This document shows, piece by piece, positions 42,201 through 51,130 of a DNA stretch of 64,000 nucleotides. The stretch lies in the NCBI RefSeq assembly GCF_010727475.1, contig NZ_AP022567.1, forward strand, positions 2,852,001 through 2,916,000, given 5' to 3'. Both the position numbers and the translations under genes were made by a program. The stretch is from Mycolicibacterium mageritense (GTDB lineage: Bacteria; Actinomycetota; Actinomycetes; Mycobacteriales; Mycobacteriaceae). The notes below the pieces were generated by a model that searched no databases, had not been told where the DNA came from, and worked only from the letters and a program-made list of their open reading frames with translations. Numbering within the stretch: the first letter of the stretch is position 1; every line of letters begins with the position of its first letter.

Positions 42201-43833
42201 CCCGTGGGTGGCCGAGGTGCGGCACTCCACGCCGGGTGTCGGCCTGATCTCGCCGCCGCCGCACCACGACATCTACTCGATCGAGGATCTGGCCCAGCTG
42301 ATCCACGACCTGAAGAACGCGAACCCGCAGGCGCGTATCCACGTCAAGCTGGTGAGCGAGAACGGCGTCGGCACCGTCGCGGCCGGTGTCTCGAAGGCAC
42401 ACGCCGACGTGGTGCTGATCTCCGGGCACGACGGCGGCACCGGCGCGACGCCGCTGACCTCGCAGAAGCACGCGGGTGCGCCGTGGGAGCTGGGCCTGGC
42501 CGAGACGCAGCAGACCTTGCTGCTCAACGGGCTTCGCGACCGCATTGTGGTGCAGGTCGACGGCCAGCTCAAGACCGGGCGCGACGTGGTGATCGCCGCG
42601 TTGCTCGGCGCCGAGGAGTTCGGCTTCGCGACCGCACCGCTCGTGGTGTCGGGCTGCATCATGATGCGGGTCTGCCACCTCGATACCTGCCCGGTGGGTG
42701 TGGCCACGCAGAACCCCGTGCTGCGGCAGCGCTTCAACGGCAAGCCGGAGTTCGTCGAGAACTTCTTCATGTTCATCGCCGAAGAGGTCCGCGAGCTCAT
42801 GGCCCAGCTGGGCTTCCGCACCGTCAACGAGATGGTCGGCCAGGTCGGCGCGCTGGACACCACCCGCGCCGCCGAGCACTGGAAGGCATACAAGCTCGAC
42901 CTGTCGCCCGTGCTGCACGAGCCCGAGTCGGCGTTCATGAACCAGGATCTGTACTGCAGCTCGCGGCAGGACCACGGCCTGGACAAGGCGCTGGATCAGC
43001 AGCTCATCGTGCAGAGCCGGGAAGCGCTCGATGCGGGCACGCCCGTGCGGTTCACCACCAAGATCGCCAACGTGAACCGGACGGTCGGCACCATGCTCGG
43101 CCACGAGGTCACCAAGGTTTACGGCGGCCAGGGGCTTCCGGACGGAACCATCGACATCACGTTCGAAGGCTCGGCCGGCAACAGCTTCGGCGCATTCGTG
43201 CCGCGCGGGATCACGCTGCGCGTGTACGGCGACGCCAACGACTATGTGGGCAAGGGCCTCTCGGGTGGTCGCATCGTGGTGCGGCCGTCGGACAGCGCCC
43301 CCGCCGACTACATCGCCGAGAACAACATCATCGGCGGCAACGTGATCCTGTTCGGCGCCACCAGCGGCCAGGCCTTCCTCCGCGGCGTGGTGGGCGAGCG
43401 GTTCGCGGTCCGCAACTCCGGCGCGCACGCGGTCGTCGAAGGCGTGGGCGACCACGGCTGCGAGTACATGACCGGCGGCAAGGTGGTGATCCTTGGCTCG
43501 ACCGGGCGCAACTTCGCCGCGGGCATGTCCGGCGGCGTGGCCTACGTGTACGACCCCGACAACAAGCTGGCGGGGAACCTGAATACAGAGATGGTCGATC
43601 TTGACGAACTGGACGACGCCGACCTCGAGTGGCTGCACGGCATGATCACCGCGCACGTCGATGCGACGGATTCGGCTGTGGGACAACGAATTCTTGCCGA
43701 CTGGCCCAGTCAGCAGCGCAAGATCCGCAAGGTGATGCCACGCGACTACAAGCGGGTACTGGTGGCGATCTCCGAGGCAGAGACGGCCGGCGAGGACGTC
43801 AACGAGGCGATCATGGCGGCGGCCCGTGGCTGA
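39226..43833 (+). CDS. gltB: glutamate synthase large subunit
   Basis: Converts glutamine and 2-oxoglutarate to two glutamates, using electrons from GltD. 1535 aa. A propeptide of about 25 residues precedes Cys26 (HDACGVAM), the N-terminal nucleophile of the glutaminase domain. Then the central domain, the FMN/synthase domain (SHYLTNCTDIQIKMAQG, GEGGQLPGHK), the 3Fe-4S cluster motif CIMMRVCHLDTCPVG and the C-terminal GxGxG beta-helix (GGNVILFGATSG). ATG at 39226 preferred; GTG at 39220 is in frame. Overlaps gltD by 8 bases. A 1621-codon antisense frame over it is only a codon-bias shadow. Confidence 0.97.
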   Translation: MTPSTFGGQQSSSQGMYNPAYEHDACGVAMVADMHGRRSRDIVDKAITALLNLEHRGAAGAEPNTGDGAGILLQVPDAFLRAVCDFELPPEGSYATGMAFLPQSSRDAKLACEAVEKIVEAEGLQLLGWRDVPYDDSSLGALARDAMPTLRQVFIGGASDIELERRAFVIRKRAEHELGTKGPGQDGPGRETVYFPSLSGKTFVYKGMLTTPQLRAFYLDLQDERMTSALGIVHSRFSTNTFPSWPLAHPFRRVAHNGEINTVTGNENWMRAREALIHTDVFGYHNDLNKIFPVCTPGASDTARFDEVLELLHLGGRPLHHAVLMMIPEAWERNEEMDPARRAFYQYHGSLMEPWDGPASVCFTDGTIVGAVLDRNGLRPSRIWVTKDGLVVMASEAGVLDLDPSTVVQKMRLRPGRMFLVDTAQGRIVSDEEIKAELAAEKPYQEWLDAGLFHIDDLPPGKYVKMPHHRVVLRQQAFGYTYEELNLLIAPMARTGAEALGSMGTDTPIAVLSQRPRMLFDYFQQLFAQVTNPPLDAIREEVVTSLQGVIGPEGDLLNPDENSCRQIVLSQPILRNAELSKLIDVDPDHEIRGHKHGMRAAVVSCLYPVADGGTGLRRALEDVRTKVSQAIRNGARIIVLSDRESNEWLAPIPSLLAVAAVHHHLVRERTRTQVGLVVEAGDAREVHHMAMLCGFGAAAINPYMAFESIEDMIDRGVITGLTSDQAKANYVKAAGKGVLKVMSKMGISTLASYTGAQLFQAVGISQRVLDEYFTGLHCPTGGIDLDDIAADVAARHELAYLDRPDEWAHRELEVGGEYQWRREGEYHLFNPDTVFKLQHSTRTGQYSIFKEYTALVDDQSERMASLRGLLKFKEGVREPIPIDEVEPASEIVKRFSTGAMSYGSISAEAHETLAIAMNRLGGRSNSGEGGESVDRFDPDANGDWRRSAIKQVASARFGVTSHYLTNCTDIQIKMAQGAKPGEGGQLPGHKVYPWVAEVRHSTPGVGLISPPPHHDIYSIEDLAQLIHDLKNANPQARIHVKLVSENGVGTVAAGVSKAHADVVLISGHDGGTGATPLTSQKHAGAPWELGLAETQQTLLLNGLRDRIVVQVDGQLKTGRDVVIAALLGAEEFGFATAPLVVSGCIMMRVCHLDTCPVGVATQNPVLRQRFNGKPEFVENFFMFIAEEVRELMAQLGFRTVNEMVGQVGALDTTRAAEHWKAYKLDLSPVLHEPESAFMNQDLYCSSRQDHGLDKALDQQLIVQSREALDAGTPVRFTTKIANVNRTVGTMLGHEVTKVYGGQGLPDGTIDITFEGSAGNSFGAFVPRGITLRVYGDANDYVGKGLSGGRIVVRPSDSAPADYIAENNIIGGNVILFGATSGQAFLRGVVGERFAVRNSGAHAVVEGVGDHGCEYMTGGKVVILGSTGRNFAAGMSGGVAYVYDPDNKLAGNLNTEMVDLDELDDADLEWLHGMITAHVDATDSAVGQRILADWPSQQRKIRKVMPRDYKRVLVAISEAETAGEDVNEAIMAAARG

Positions 43834-45292
43834 TCCGAACGGCTTCCTCAAGCACACGTCCCGCGAACTGCCGGCCCGCCGGCCCGTTCCGCTGCGCCTC
43901 AAGGACTGGAAAGAGGTCTACGAGGACTTCTCCCACGAGACGCTTCAGGTCCAGGCGTCACGGTGCATGGACTGCGGAATTCCCTTCTGTCACAACGGCT
44001 GCCCGCTGGGCAACCTGATCCCCGAGTGGAACGACCTGGTGTTCCGCGACCGGTGGCGCGACGCCATCGAACGGCTGCACGCCACCAACAACTTCCCGGA
44101 GTTCACGGGCCGGCTGTGCCCCGCTCCGTGCGAAGCGTCGTGTGTGCTGGGCATCAACCAGGATCCCGTGACCATCAAGCAGGTCGAGGTCGAGATCATC
44201 GACAACGCCTTCGAGCAGGGCTGGGTCAAGCCGCTGCCCCCCGGCGTGCTGACCGGCAAGAAGGTCGCCGTGGTCGGGTCCGGGCCTGCCGGGCTGGCCG
44301 CCGCACAGCAGCTCACGCGCGCCGGTCACGACGTGACGGTGTTCGAGCGGGCCGACCGCATCGGCGGGCTGCTGCGCTACGGCATCCCGGAATTCAAGAT
44401 GGAGAAGCGCCACATCGACCGCCGCCTCGAGCAGATGGCGGCCGAGGGCACGCAGTTCCGCACCGGCGTCAACGTCGGCGTCGACATCACCGCCGAGCAG
44501 CTGCAGGAAGACTTCGACGCCGTGGTGCTGGCCGGCGGTGCGACCGCGTGGCGCGACCTGCCGATCCCGGGCCGCGAGCTCGACGGCATCCACCAGGCCA
44601 TGGAGTACCTGCCGTGGGCCAACCGCGTGCAGAACGGCGACGACGTGCTTGGACCGGACGGCGAGCCGCCGATCACGGCCAAGGGCAAGAAGGTCGTCAT
44701 CATCGGCGGTGGCGACACCGGCGCGGACTGCCTCGGCACCGCGCACCGGCAGGGCGCCGAGAGCATCCACCAGTTCGAGATCATGCCGCGTCCGCCGGAG
44801 TCGCGTGCGGATTCGACGCCATGGCCGACGTATCCGTTGATGTTCCGGGTGTCCTCGGCACACGAAGAGGGCGGTGAGCGCGTGTTCTCGGTGAACACCG
44901 AGCAGTTCGTCGGGACCGACGGCAAGGTGTCGTCGCTCAAGGTCCACGAAGTCGTCATGAACGCGGGCAAGTTCGAGAAGGTCGAAGGCTCGGACTTCGA
45001 GTTGGACGCCGACATCGTGTTCCTGGCCATGGGCTTTGTGGGTCCGGAGCGTGAGGGCCTGCTCACCGAACTCGGTGTCGAGCTCACCGACCGCGGAAAC
45101 GTCGCGCGCGACAAGGACTTCCAGACCAGCATCCCCGGTGTGTTCGTCGCGGGTGACATGGGCCGCGGACAGTCGCTGATCGTGTGGGCCATCGCCGAGG
45201 GCCGCGCCGCGGCCGCCGCGGCGGACCGCTACCTGATGGGCCAGACCGCGCTGCCCGCGCCGATCAAGCCGACGGCGGCTCCGCAGCGGTAG
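43826..45292 (+). CDS. gltD: glutamate synthase small subunit
   Basis: NADPH-oxidising beta subunit, 488 aa. N-terminal Cys motifs for two 4Fe-4S clusters are CMDCGIPFCHNGCPLGN and CPAPCEASC. The FAD-binding VVGSGPAGLAAAQQL and the NADPH-binding GGGDTGADCLGTA follow, then a C-terminal FAD segment with PGVFVAGDMGRG. GTG start within the gltB end. Passes electrons through its clusters to the GltB FMN. Same gene order as Rv3859c-Rv3858c. Confidence 0.97.
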   Translation: MADPNGFLKHTSRELPARRPVPLRLKDWKEVYEDFSHETLQVQASRCMDCGIPFCHNGCPLGNLIPEWNDLVFRDRWRDAIERLHATNNFPEFTGRLCPAPCEASCVLGINQDPVTIKQVEVEIIDNAFEQGWVKPLPPGVLTGKKVAVVGSGPAGLAAAQQLTRAGHDVTVFERADRIGGLLRYGIPEFKMEKRHIDRRLEQMAAEGTQFRTGVNVGVDITAEQLQEDFDAVVLAGGATAWRDLPIPGRELDGIHQAMEYLPWANRVQNGDDVLGPDGEPPITAKGKKVVIIGGGDTGADCLGTAHRQGAESIHQFEIMPRPPESRADSTPWPTYPLMFRVSSAHEEGGERVFSVNTEQFVGTDGKVSSLKVHEVVMNAGKFEKVEGSDFELDADIVFLAMGFVGPEREGLLTELGVELTDRGNVARDKDFQTSIPGVFVAGDMGRGQSLIVWAIAEGRAAAAAADRYLMGQTALPAPIKPTAAPQR

Positions 45293-45312
45293 CCGGCCCA
45301 GTGGGTGGGGGG

Positions 45313-46626
45313 ATGAGGCTGCGCCGTCGCGTCGTCACAGGTGCGCTGGTCGCCGCGGTACTCGCGGTGGCGGTGCACAATCACCTGGTTCCGTTCCAGA
45401 CGCAGTTCTACGGGCTGACCGAGAACAACTACGACCTGGACACCTACCGGGCGGCCGTGAACGGGCTGTGGGACGGCAAGCCCCTGTACGAGACACCGGC
45501 GCTACGGGGTGCCTGGTTCGTCTACCCGCCGTTCGCGGCCCTGGTACTCGCGCCGTTCGGCTGGGCCGATTTCGACGTCGCGAAGTGGGCGCTGCTGGGG
45601 CTTTCGATCTGTGTGCTGGCGCTCATCGCGTGGCGCATCATGCGCCTGGCCGGTTTCCGCGCCGACCACCGGCTGGCCGTGATGAGTGCCGCGCTCGCAG
45701 TCATCGTCATCGATGTCGAGCCGGTGCAGGCCACCCTGTGGTGGGGGCAGATCAACGTCCTGCTCATGGGCTTGGTGCTGCTCGACCTGTTGCGGCCCGC
45801 GGGCTCCCGCTGGCGGGGGATCGGGCTGGGGCTCGCGGCGGGCATCAAGCTGACCCCGCTCGTGTTCCTGCCGTACCTGCTGATCACCCGGCAGTGGCGC
45901 ACCTCGGCGGTCGCGGCGGCGACGTTCGTGACCACCGCGGCGCTCACCTGGCCGCTGCTGCCACGCGACAGCGCATGGTTCTGGAGCCACCTCGGCGACA
46001 CCTCACACATCAGCCGCCTCGATCACCTCGCCAATCAGTCGATCAACGGATTTCTCGCGCGGTTCTTCGCGCCCGATCCGCGCCCGGAATGGCTGTGGCT
46101 GGTGCTGAGCCTGCTGGTGGTCGCGGCCGGTCTCGCGGTCGCCGCGTGGGCGCATCGCCGAGGGGAACGTGCGCTTGCCGTGGTGCTGGTGGGCTTGATG
46201 GGTTGCGCGGTGTCGCCGTTCAGCTGGGCGGCGCACTGGGTGTGGTTCGCGCCGGCGATCTTCTGGCTCGTCGCCAAGGCCTGCACGGCCACGCGCCCGT
46301 GGGTGCTCGGCTGGGTGTACCGGGCCGCCGCGCTGTACGCGCTGACGTTCATGTGGACGCTGCACCGCCCCGGGCGCAATCACACGACCATGTATTTCAG
46401 CGGGGTGTACTGGAACTTCCTGGATCTGCGCCGGTTCTGGGCGGGCCAGCTGATGAGCGGGTGGTATCCGCTGACCTTCGTGTGCGTCCTGGTCGGGGCG
46501 GCCAGCTGGCTGTACGTGAGCGCGGGCCGCGACCCGGGCGAGCCCGACGAAACGCCCCTGGCCTCGGCGGACGACATCGAGGATTACCCGCCGGAATTCC
46601 TGGACGAGGAGCTGGCCCGCGCCTGA
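45313..46626 (+). CDS. GT87-family polyprenol-phosphate mannosyltransferase-like membrane enzyme
   Basis: 437 aa with about ten membrane segments. The first outer loop has the conserved acidic DLDTYRAAV and later PLYE and WWGQINV; this is the GT-C/GT87 pattern of mycobacterial PimE and arabinogalactan-type enzymes. They use lipid-linked sugars on the periplasmic side. Hydrophilic acidic tail (EPDETPLASADD). ATG at 45313 follows GGTGGGGGG. It is an insertion relative to gltD-Rv3857c in M. tuberculosis. Sugar and acceptor unknown. Confidence 0.87.
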   Translation: MRLRRRVVTGALVAAVLAVAVHNHLVPFQTQFYGLTENNYDLDTYRAAVNGLWDGKPLYETPALRGAWFVYPPFAALVLAPFGWADFDVAKWALLGLSICVLALIAWRIMRLAGFRADHRLAVMSAALAVIVIDVEPVQATLWWGQINVLLMGLVLLDLLRPAGSRWRGIGLGLAAGIKLTPLVFLPYLLITRQWRTSAVAAATFVTTAALTWPLLPRDSAWFWSHLGDTSHISRLDHLANQSINGFLARFFAPDPRPEWLWLVLSLLVVAAGLAVAAWAHRRGERALAVVLVGLMGCAVSPFSWAAHWVWFAPAIFWLVAKACTATRPWVLGWVYRAAALYALTFMWTLHRPGRNHTTMYFSGVYWNFLDLRRFWAGQLMSGWYPLTFVCVLVGAASWLYVSAGRDPGEPDETPLASADDIEDYPPEFLDEELARA

Positions 46627-46670
46627 TCCGAGCTTGTGGATTGGGGGGCTTTCTTATCTTTGCCCGCTTT

Positions 46671-46686
46671 GTTACCGCATTGTTAT
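46671..46686 (+). promoter_or_regulatory. MtrA-like direct repeat
   Basis: GTTAC, six bases, GTTAT: 11-base period, like the MtrA/GlnR half-site layout. It lies 230 bases upstream of the 46-codon gene, within a 276-base gap that otherwise has only -10-like TATCTAAT near 46805. Confidence 0.3.
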
Positions 46687-46902
46687 GTGACTTCACAGTG
46701 CGCGCCGACGTGTGATGCAAGCCACGCACATAGCGGGATCGATCGCCACATCAGTCCCAACAGCCTCACTAGAATCATCAGATTTTTGCGCGGCGTGGCT
46801 CACACTGTTTGCCGGAGATTGGGTATCTAATGACTTCATGAGAGCGCTGCGGTAACGTAGAGCTACGGGTACAGCTATCAGAACGTCGCAGGAGTGATCA
46901 CC

Positions 46903-47043
46903 GTGTACATGAATCCGCTCAGTCGGTCACGGATGGGTCGAATTGCCTGGTCATTGCTTCGCCATCCCGTGAAAAGCCGTGAGTTCCCGGCAAAGAACGA
47001 GCGCCTGGTGACCGCCGACGAGCTACTGCGCTTCGGGGTCTGA
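46903..47043 (+). CDS. 46 aa small protein
   Basis: GTG at 46903 with GGAG 8 bases upstream (ATG at 46909 also in frame). The product starts MYMNPLSRSRMGRIAWSLL, is basic, has a short amphipathic or membrane-associating stretch (IAWSLLRHPV) and ends LLRFGV. A strong terminator at 47130 follows. The position matches Rv3857c, which lies between gltD and the PHP gene in M. tuberculosis, but I cannot confirm they are the same. Confidence 0.65.
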   Translation: MYMNPLSRSRMGRIAWSLLRHPVKSREFPAKNERLVTADELLRFGV

Positions 47044-47129
47044 CGCACCTACCGCCACCTCGGGTAACAGCCCCACGTGGCGTTCGCCGTCTTTGCTTGG
47101 CTAAGTATTTCGACGTATTCGACAAATAA

Positions 47130-47161
47130 GGCCCGGCCGCCACTGGCGACCGGGCCCTTTT
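47130..47161 (+). terminator. intrinsic terminator
   Basis: Arms GGCCCGG (47130-47136) and CCGGGCC (47150-47156), with inner GCCACTGGC pairing, then CTTTT. Ends the small gene upstream and can also act on the opposite strand for the F420 enzyme gene at 47171. Confidence 0.83.
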
Positions 47162-47170
47162 GCGGCGGTC

Positions 47171-48022
47171 CTAGGTGCTCAACTGTCCGGAATCCCGGAT
47201 CGCCTCGGCCAACGGCTCGAGGACCGCGGTGTCGTATGGCGGCGGCAGGTAGATGATGGCCAGGTCGAGCCCTTCGGCTCCGAGGGCCGCGGCCTCGTCG
47301 ACAACCTTGGCGTAATCCCGGTCCTCACCCAGCCGCACATGCGCGGACAACGTGATCTCCCCGGGGTCGCGACCGAGATCGGCGCAGTGTGCGGCAAGCA
47401 CGTCGCGCTTGCGGGCGAACTCCTCGGGCGGCCCGCCCACGAAGTTCCAGTGATCGGCGTACTTGGCGGTGATCCGCAACGTGCGCTTCTCGCCGCTGCC
47501 GCCGATGCAGAACGGCGGGTGCGGCTGCTGCGGACCCTTGGGCTCGTTACGGGCGTCCTTGAGTTGGTAGTACTTGCCGTCGAATGTCGTCGTCTCCTGG
47601 CTCAGGAGACCCTTGAGCACCTCGCACGCCTCTTCGAAGCGGTCGAAGCGTTCCTTGATGCTGCCGAGTTCGATGCCGTATGCACCGGACTCCTCTTCGT
47701 TCCAGCCGGCGCCGATGCCCAGCTCCAGCCGTCCGTCGGAGATGATGTCAAGCGCCGCAGCCATATTCGCCAACACGGCGGGATGGCGGTAGTGGATGCC
47801 GGTGACGAGCACACCGACGCGGAGGCGTTCGGTTGCCTGGGCCAGCGCGGTCAACGTGGTCCAGCCCTCCAGACAGGGGCCGGTGGGGTCGGAGAAGATC
47901 GGGTAGAAGTGGTCGAACGTCCAGCCCGATTCGTAGACGTCGATGGTGTCGGCCACCCGCCAGATGGCAAGCATGTCGGCCCAGGCAGTGTTCTGCGGAG
48001 AAGTTTTGAAGGCGAATCGCAC
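47171..48022 (-). CDS. LLM-class F420-dependent oxidoreductase
   Basis: 283 aa barrel enzyme, GTG at 48022 giving MRFAFKTSPQNTAW, the usual start of this subgroup; a GTG two codons earlier is possible and the frame to 48826 is a shadow. ESGWTFDHFYPIFSDPTG, GIHYRHPAVLANMAA and GIGAGWNEEESGAYG are subgroup signatures with F420-binding positions. Substrate unknown. Divergent from the aldehyde dehydrogenase gene, sharing a 129-base promoter region. Confidence 0.9.
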   Translation of the reverse strand: MRFAFKTSPQNTAWADMLAIWRVADTIDVYESGWTFDHFYPIFSDPTGPCLEGWTTLTALAQATERLRVGVLVTGIHYRHPAVLANMAAALDIISDGRLELGIGAGWNEEESGAYGIELGSIKERFDRFEEACEVLKGLLSQETTTFDGKYYQLKDARNEPKGPQQPHPPFCIGGSGEKRTLRITAKYADHWNFVGGPPEEFARKRDVLAAHCADLGRDPGEITLSAHVRLGEDRDYAKVVDEAAALGAEGLDLAIIYLPPPYDTAVLEPLAEAIRDSGQLST

Positions 48023-48151
48023 GTACACCGAAACTAGTCGCGGTAGCTGAATATTTCCTGCTTCGGCGTTTTTGCTTCCGAGCCAATTTCGGCATGCGCT
48101 GGGTAATCTCGCGTGGGAGTACACCCTCCGAGCGACCAGGAGTGAACAATT

Positions 48152-49498
48152 ATGAGCGAGTATGCAGTCATCGATCCGGCGACCACGGAGGTCGTCGCCA
48201 CCTACCCGACTGCAACCGATGCCGAGATCGAGGCCGCCATCGACGCGGCGGCCAAGACCGCCCGTACCTGGGCGCGCACCACCACGGTGGCCGACCGGGC
48301 CGCGCTTCTCGGCAAGGTCGCCAAGCTGCACGAGGAGCGTCGGGAACAACTGGCGAAGGTCATCAACCGGGAAATGGGCAAGCCCATGGACCAATCCCTG
48401 GGTGAGGTCGACTTCTGCGCGGCGATCTACCAGTACTACGCCGACAACGCCGAGAAGTTCCTCGCCGACGAGGAGATCACGTTGCTCGACGGAGAGGGCA
48501 CCGCGGTGGTCAAGCGCGGACCCATCGGCGTGCTGCTCGGCATCATGCCGTGGAACTACCCGTACTACCAGGTGGCGCGGTTCGCCGGACCAAACCTGGT
48601 GGTGGGCAACACAATTCTGCTCAAGCATGCGCCGCAGTGCCCCGAATCGGCCGAACTGCTGCAGCTGATCTTCCTTGAGGCGGGATTCCCGCAGGGCGCC
48701 TATATCGACATCCGCGCGACCAACGACCAGGTTGCCGAGATCATCGCCGACCCGCGCGTGGCGGCGGTTTCGCTCACCGGATCCGAGCGGGCGGGCGCCG
48801 CGGTCGCCGAGATTGCCGGACGGCACCTGAAGAAGTGCGTGCTCGAGCTCGGTGGCTCCGACCCCTTCGTGGTGCTGTCGACCGACGATCTGGACGCCAC
48901 CGTCGAATCCGCCGTCGCAGGCCGGATGGAGAACACCGGGCAGGCCTGTAACGCCGCCAAGCGGTTCATCGTCGCCGAGGACGTCTACGACGACTTCCTG
49001 ACGAAGTTCACCGAGAAGATTCTCGCGACCGCCGAAGGCGTCGCCCCGCTGTCCTCGGTGCGGGCGGCCGAGACGCTGGAGCAGCAGGTCAAGACGGCGG
49101 TCGAAGGCGGCGCGAAGCTGACGTCGGCCGGCGAGCGCAAGGGCGCGTTCTTCCCGCCCGGCGTGCTGACCGGGGTCACCGAGGACAACCCGATCTACGG
49201 TCAGGAGCTGTTCGGGCCGGTCGCGGTGGTGTACAAGGTCGGCTCCGAGGACGAGGCGGTGGCCGTCGCCAACGACACCCCGTTCGGGCTCGGATCCTAC
49301 GTGTTCACCACAGATCCCGACCAGGCCAAGCGGGTTGCCGATCGGATCGAGGCGGGCATGGTGTTCGTCAACGCCGTGGGCGCCGAAGGCGTCGAGCTGC
49401 CGTTCGGCGGGATCAAACGCTCCGGCTACGGGCGCGAACTCGGCAAGTACGGCATCGACGAATTCGTCAACAAGAAGCTGATCCGCATCGTGCCGTAA
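48152..49498 (+). CDS. succinate-semialdehyde dehydrogenase-type aldehyde dehydrogenase
   Basis: 448 aa NAD(P)+-dependent enzyme. PWNYPYYQ, VSLTGSERAG, catalytic Glu in CVLELGGSDPF and catalytic Cys in NTGQACNAAKRF. Length and the missing N-terminal tail fit the short GabD1/Sad type that oxidises succinate semialdehyde to succinate. ATG at 48152 after AGGAG. I do not assign a gene symbol because mycobacteria have more than one such enzyme. Convergent with the SulP gene. Confidence 0.9.
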   Translation: MSEYAVIDPATTEVVATYPTATDAEIEAAIDAAAKTARTWARTTTVADRAALLGKVAKLHEERREQLAKVINREMGKPMDQSLGEVDFCAAIYQYYADNAEKFLADEEITLLDGEGTAVVKRGPIGVLLGIMPWNYPYYQVARFAGPNLVVGNTILLKHAPQCPESAELLQLIFLEAGFPQGAYIDIRATNDQVAEIIADPRVAAVSLTGSERAGAAVAEIAGRHLKKCVLELGGSDPFVVLSTDDLDATVESAVAGRMENTGQACNAAKRFIVAEDVYDDFLTKFTEKILATAEGVAPLSSVRAAETLEQQVKTAVEGGAKLTSAGERKGAFFPPGVLTGVTEDNPIYGQELFGPVAVVYKVGSEDEAVAVANDTPFGLGSYVFTTDPDQAKRVADRIEAGMVFVNAVGAEGVELPFGGIKRSGYGRELGKYGIDEFVNKKLIRIVP

Positions 49499-49504
49499 CC
49501 GGCC

Positions 49505-51130
49505 TCAGTGCGGACGGTGCGCGACGTGCGTGCGCGCATGCTCGACGGCGTCGTCGAGCGAATCGACCAGGTGATTCTCGTGGCGCAGTGACTCGAACAC
49601 GCCGACGTTGGCCAGCAACTCGGCGTGTTCGGGGCGCACGCCCTTGATGATGACGGTGATACCGCGCGACTCCAGTTCGGCGGCGATCTCCGCGAGCGTG
49701 TGTGCGCCCGTGGCGTCGAGCATGCCCAGTTGCGACATGCGGATGATGACGACCGATGTGTGCGGATGCTCGGCGTCCACGATCGCGTTCGAAATGCGTT
49801 CGGCCGCACCGAAGAACATCGCGCCGTCGAGGCGCAGCAGCGCGATCTGGTCGTCGCCGGGCAACCGCGGGCCGGGCAGCTCTTCGCGGACCACGCTGCT
49901 GCGCCGGGCCACCGAACGCAACGCGAAGAACGCGGCCACCACGATCCCGATCTCGACGGCCTCGATCAGGTCGAAGCACACGGTCACCGCCGCGGTCAGC
50001 ACGAAGGTCAGCGCGTCGGACCGTGTCGAGCGCAGGATCTTGCGGATCGTGCCCGCCGAGATCATCCGGAACGACGTCACCATCAGCACGCCGGCCAATG
50101 CCGCGAGCGGAATTGTCGACACCGGCCCGGTCGCGAGGTACACCACACCCAGCAGCACCAGCGAGTGCACGATCGCCGCGACCCGCGTCCTGGCACCTGA
50201 GCGGACGTTGACCGCGGTCCGCGCGATCGCCCCGGTCGCGGGCATGCCGCCGAACACGCCCGACGCGACCGAGGCCAGGCCCTGTCCCACCAGCTCGCGG
50301 TCGGGATCGTACGGCCCGGTCGGCGACATGGTCGCCGCGACCCGGGCCGACAGCAGCGACTCGATGGCCGCGAGCGCGGCGATGGCCAGTGCCGCACCGA
50401 GCAGGGTGCGCAACGCGCCCAGGTCGGCGTGCGGCAGCACCGGAGAGGGCAGATGCGACGGCAACTCGCCGATCCGAGCGACCGGGATGTGCAGCGCCGC
50501 GACCAGGACCGTCGCGACGATCACCGCGGTGAGCGACTCGGGGATGGCGCGATGCAGCCGGGGGAGCGTGACCATGAGCGCCGCGACCACCGCAACCACG
50601 CCAAGGGTTTTCGCCGCTGCGGGCCAGTCGGCGCCGGCGACGACCGTGAGCGCGGCGGGCAGTGTTCGCGCACCGGCCGGCGGCTGCTGCGCGAACGCGG
50701 CGGGCACCTGCTGCAGGAAGATGATGGTCGCGATGCCGAGGGTGAACCCCTCGATTACGGGCCACGGAATGAACGTGACCGCCCGGCCCAGCCCGGAGAC
50801 CCCGGCCGCCAGTACCAACAGACCGGCCACCACGGTCACCAGCGCGATGCTGCCGAGCCCGTGTTGCGCGACGATCGGCGCGAGCACGACGGCCATCGCA
50901 CCCGTCGGCCCGGACACCTGCACGTGCGAACCGCCGAACACGGCCGCCACCAGACCCGCGACCACCGCGGTGATCAGCCCGGCTGCCGCGCCCACGCCCG
51001 AGCTGATGCCGAACGCCAACGCCAGTGGCAGCGCCACGACGCCGACGGTCACCCCGGCGACGACGTCGCGTCGCCACGAGCGCGGCAGCTCGGCGTAGTC
51101 GTCGCGATGGGGCAGCAGGCGTGCGATCAC
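49505..51130 (-). CDS. SulP-family anion transporter with STAS domain
   Basis: 541 aa. About 12-14 membrane segments in the first 410 residues (ALAFGISSGVGAAAG, GGMPATGAIARTAVNVRSGART) and a C-terminal STAS domain (DDQIALLRLDGAMFFGAAE, RMSQLGMLDATGAHTL). Carries sulfate, bicarbonate or another anion. The GTG at 51130 overlaps the ArsR stop (GTGA); longer open frames are shadows. Strong coupling to the ArsR gene implies control by a metal or redox signal. Confidence 0.92.
   Translation of the reverse strand: MIARLLPHRDDYAELPRSWRRDVVAGVTVGVVALPLALAFGISSGVGAAAGLITAVVAGLVAAVFGGSHVQVSGPTGAMAVVLAPIVAQHGLGSIALVTVVAGLLVLAAGVSGLGRAVTFIPWPVIEGFTLGIATIIFLQQVPAAFAQQPPAGARTLPAALTVVAGADWPAAAKTLGVVAVVAALMVTLPRLHRAIPESLTAVIVATVLVAALHIPVARIGELPSHLPSPVLPHADLGALRTLLGAALAIAALAAIESLLSARVAATMSPTGPYDPDRELVGQGLASVASGVFGGMPATGAIARTAVNVRSGARTRVAAIVHSLVLLGVVYLATGPVSTIPLAALAGVLMVTSFRMISAGTIRKILRSTRSDALTFVLTAAVTVCFDLIEAVEIGIVVAAFFALRSVARRSSVVREELPGPRLPGDDQIALLRLDGAMFFGAAERISNAIVDAEHPHTSVVIIRMSQLGMLDATGAHTLAEIAAELESRGITVIIKGVRPEHAELLANVGVFESLRHENHLVDSLDDAVEHARTHVAHRPH

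Noticed and set aside
39037..43902. 1621-codon open frame antisense to gltB
   Set aside because: It mirrors gltB codon by codon in a GC-rich genome with few stops; the composition is Val/His/Arg/Gly-rich and no domain is visible. gltB itself has all its catalytic motifs.
46687..46698. TGTGA-CT-TCACA-like site before the small gene, possible CRP site
   Set aside because: The spacer is 2 bases instead of the 6 needed for a CRP/Cmr dimer site.
49467..51077. Second long minus-strand frame over the SulP gene
   Set aside because: Arg/Gly-rich out-of-frame shadow; the SulP frame has membrane helices and a STAS domain.
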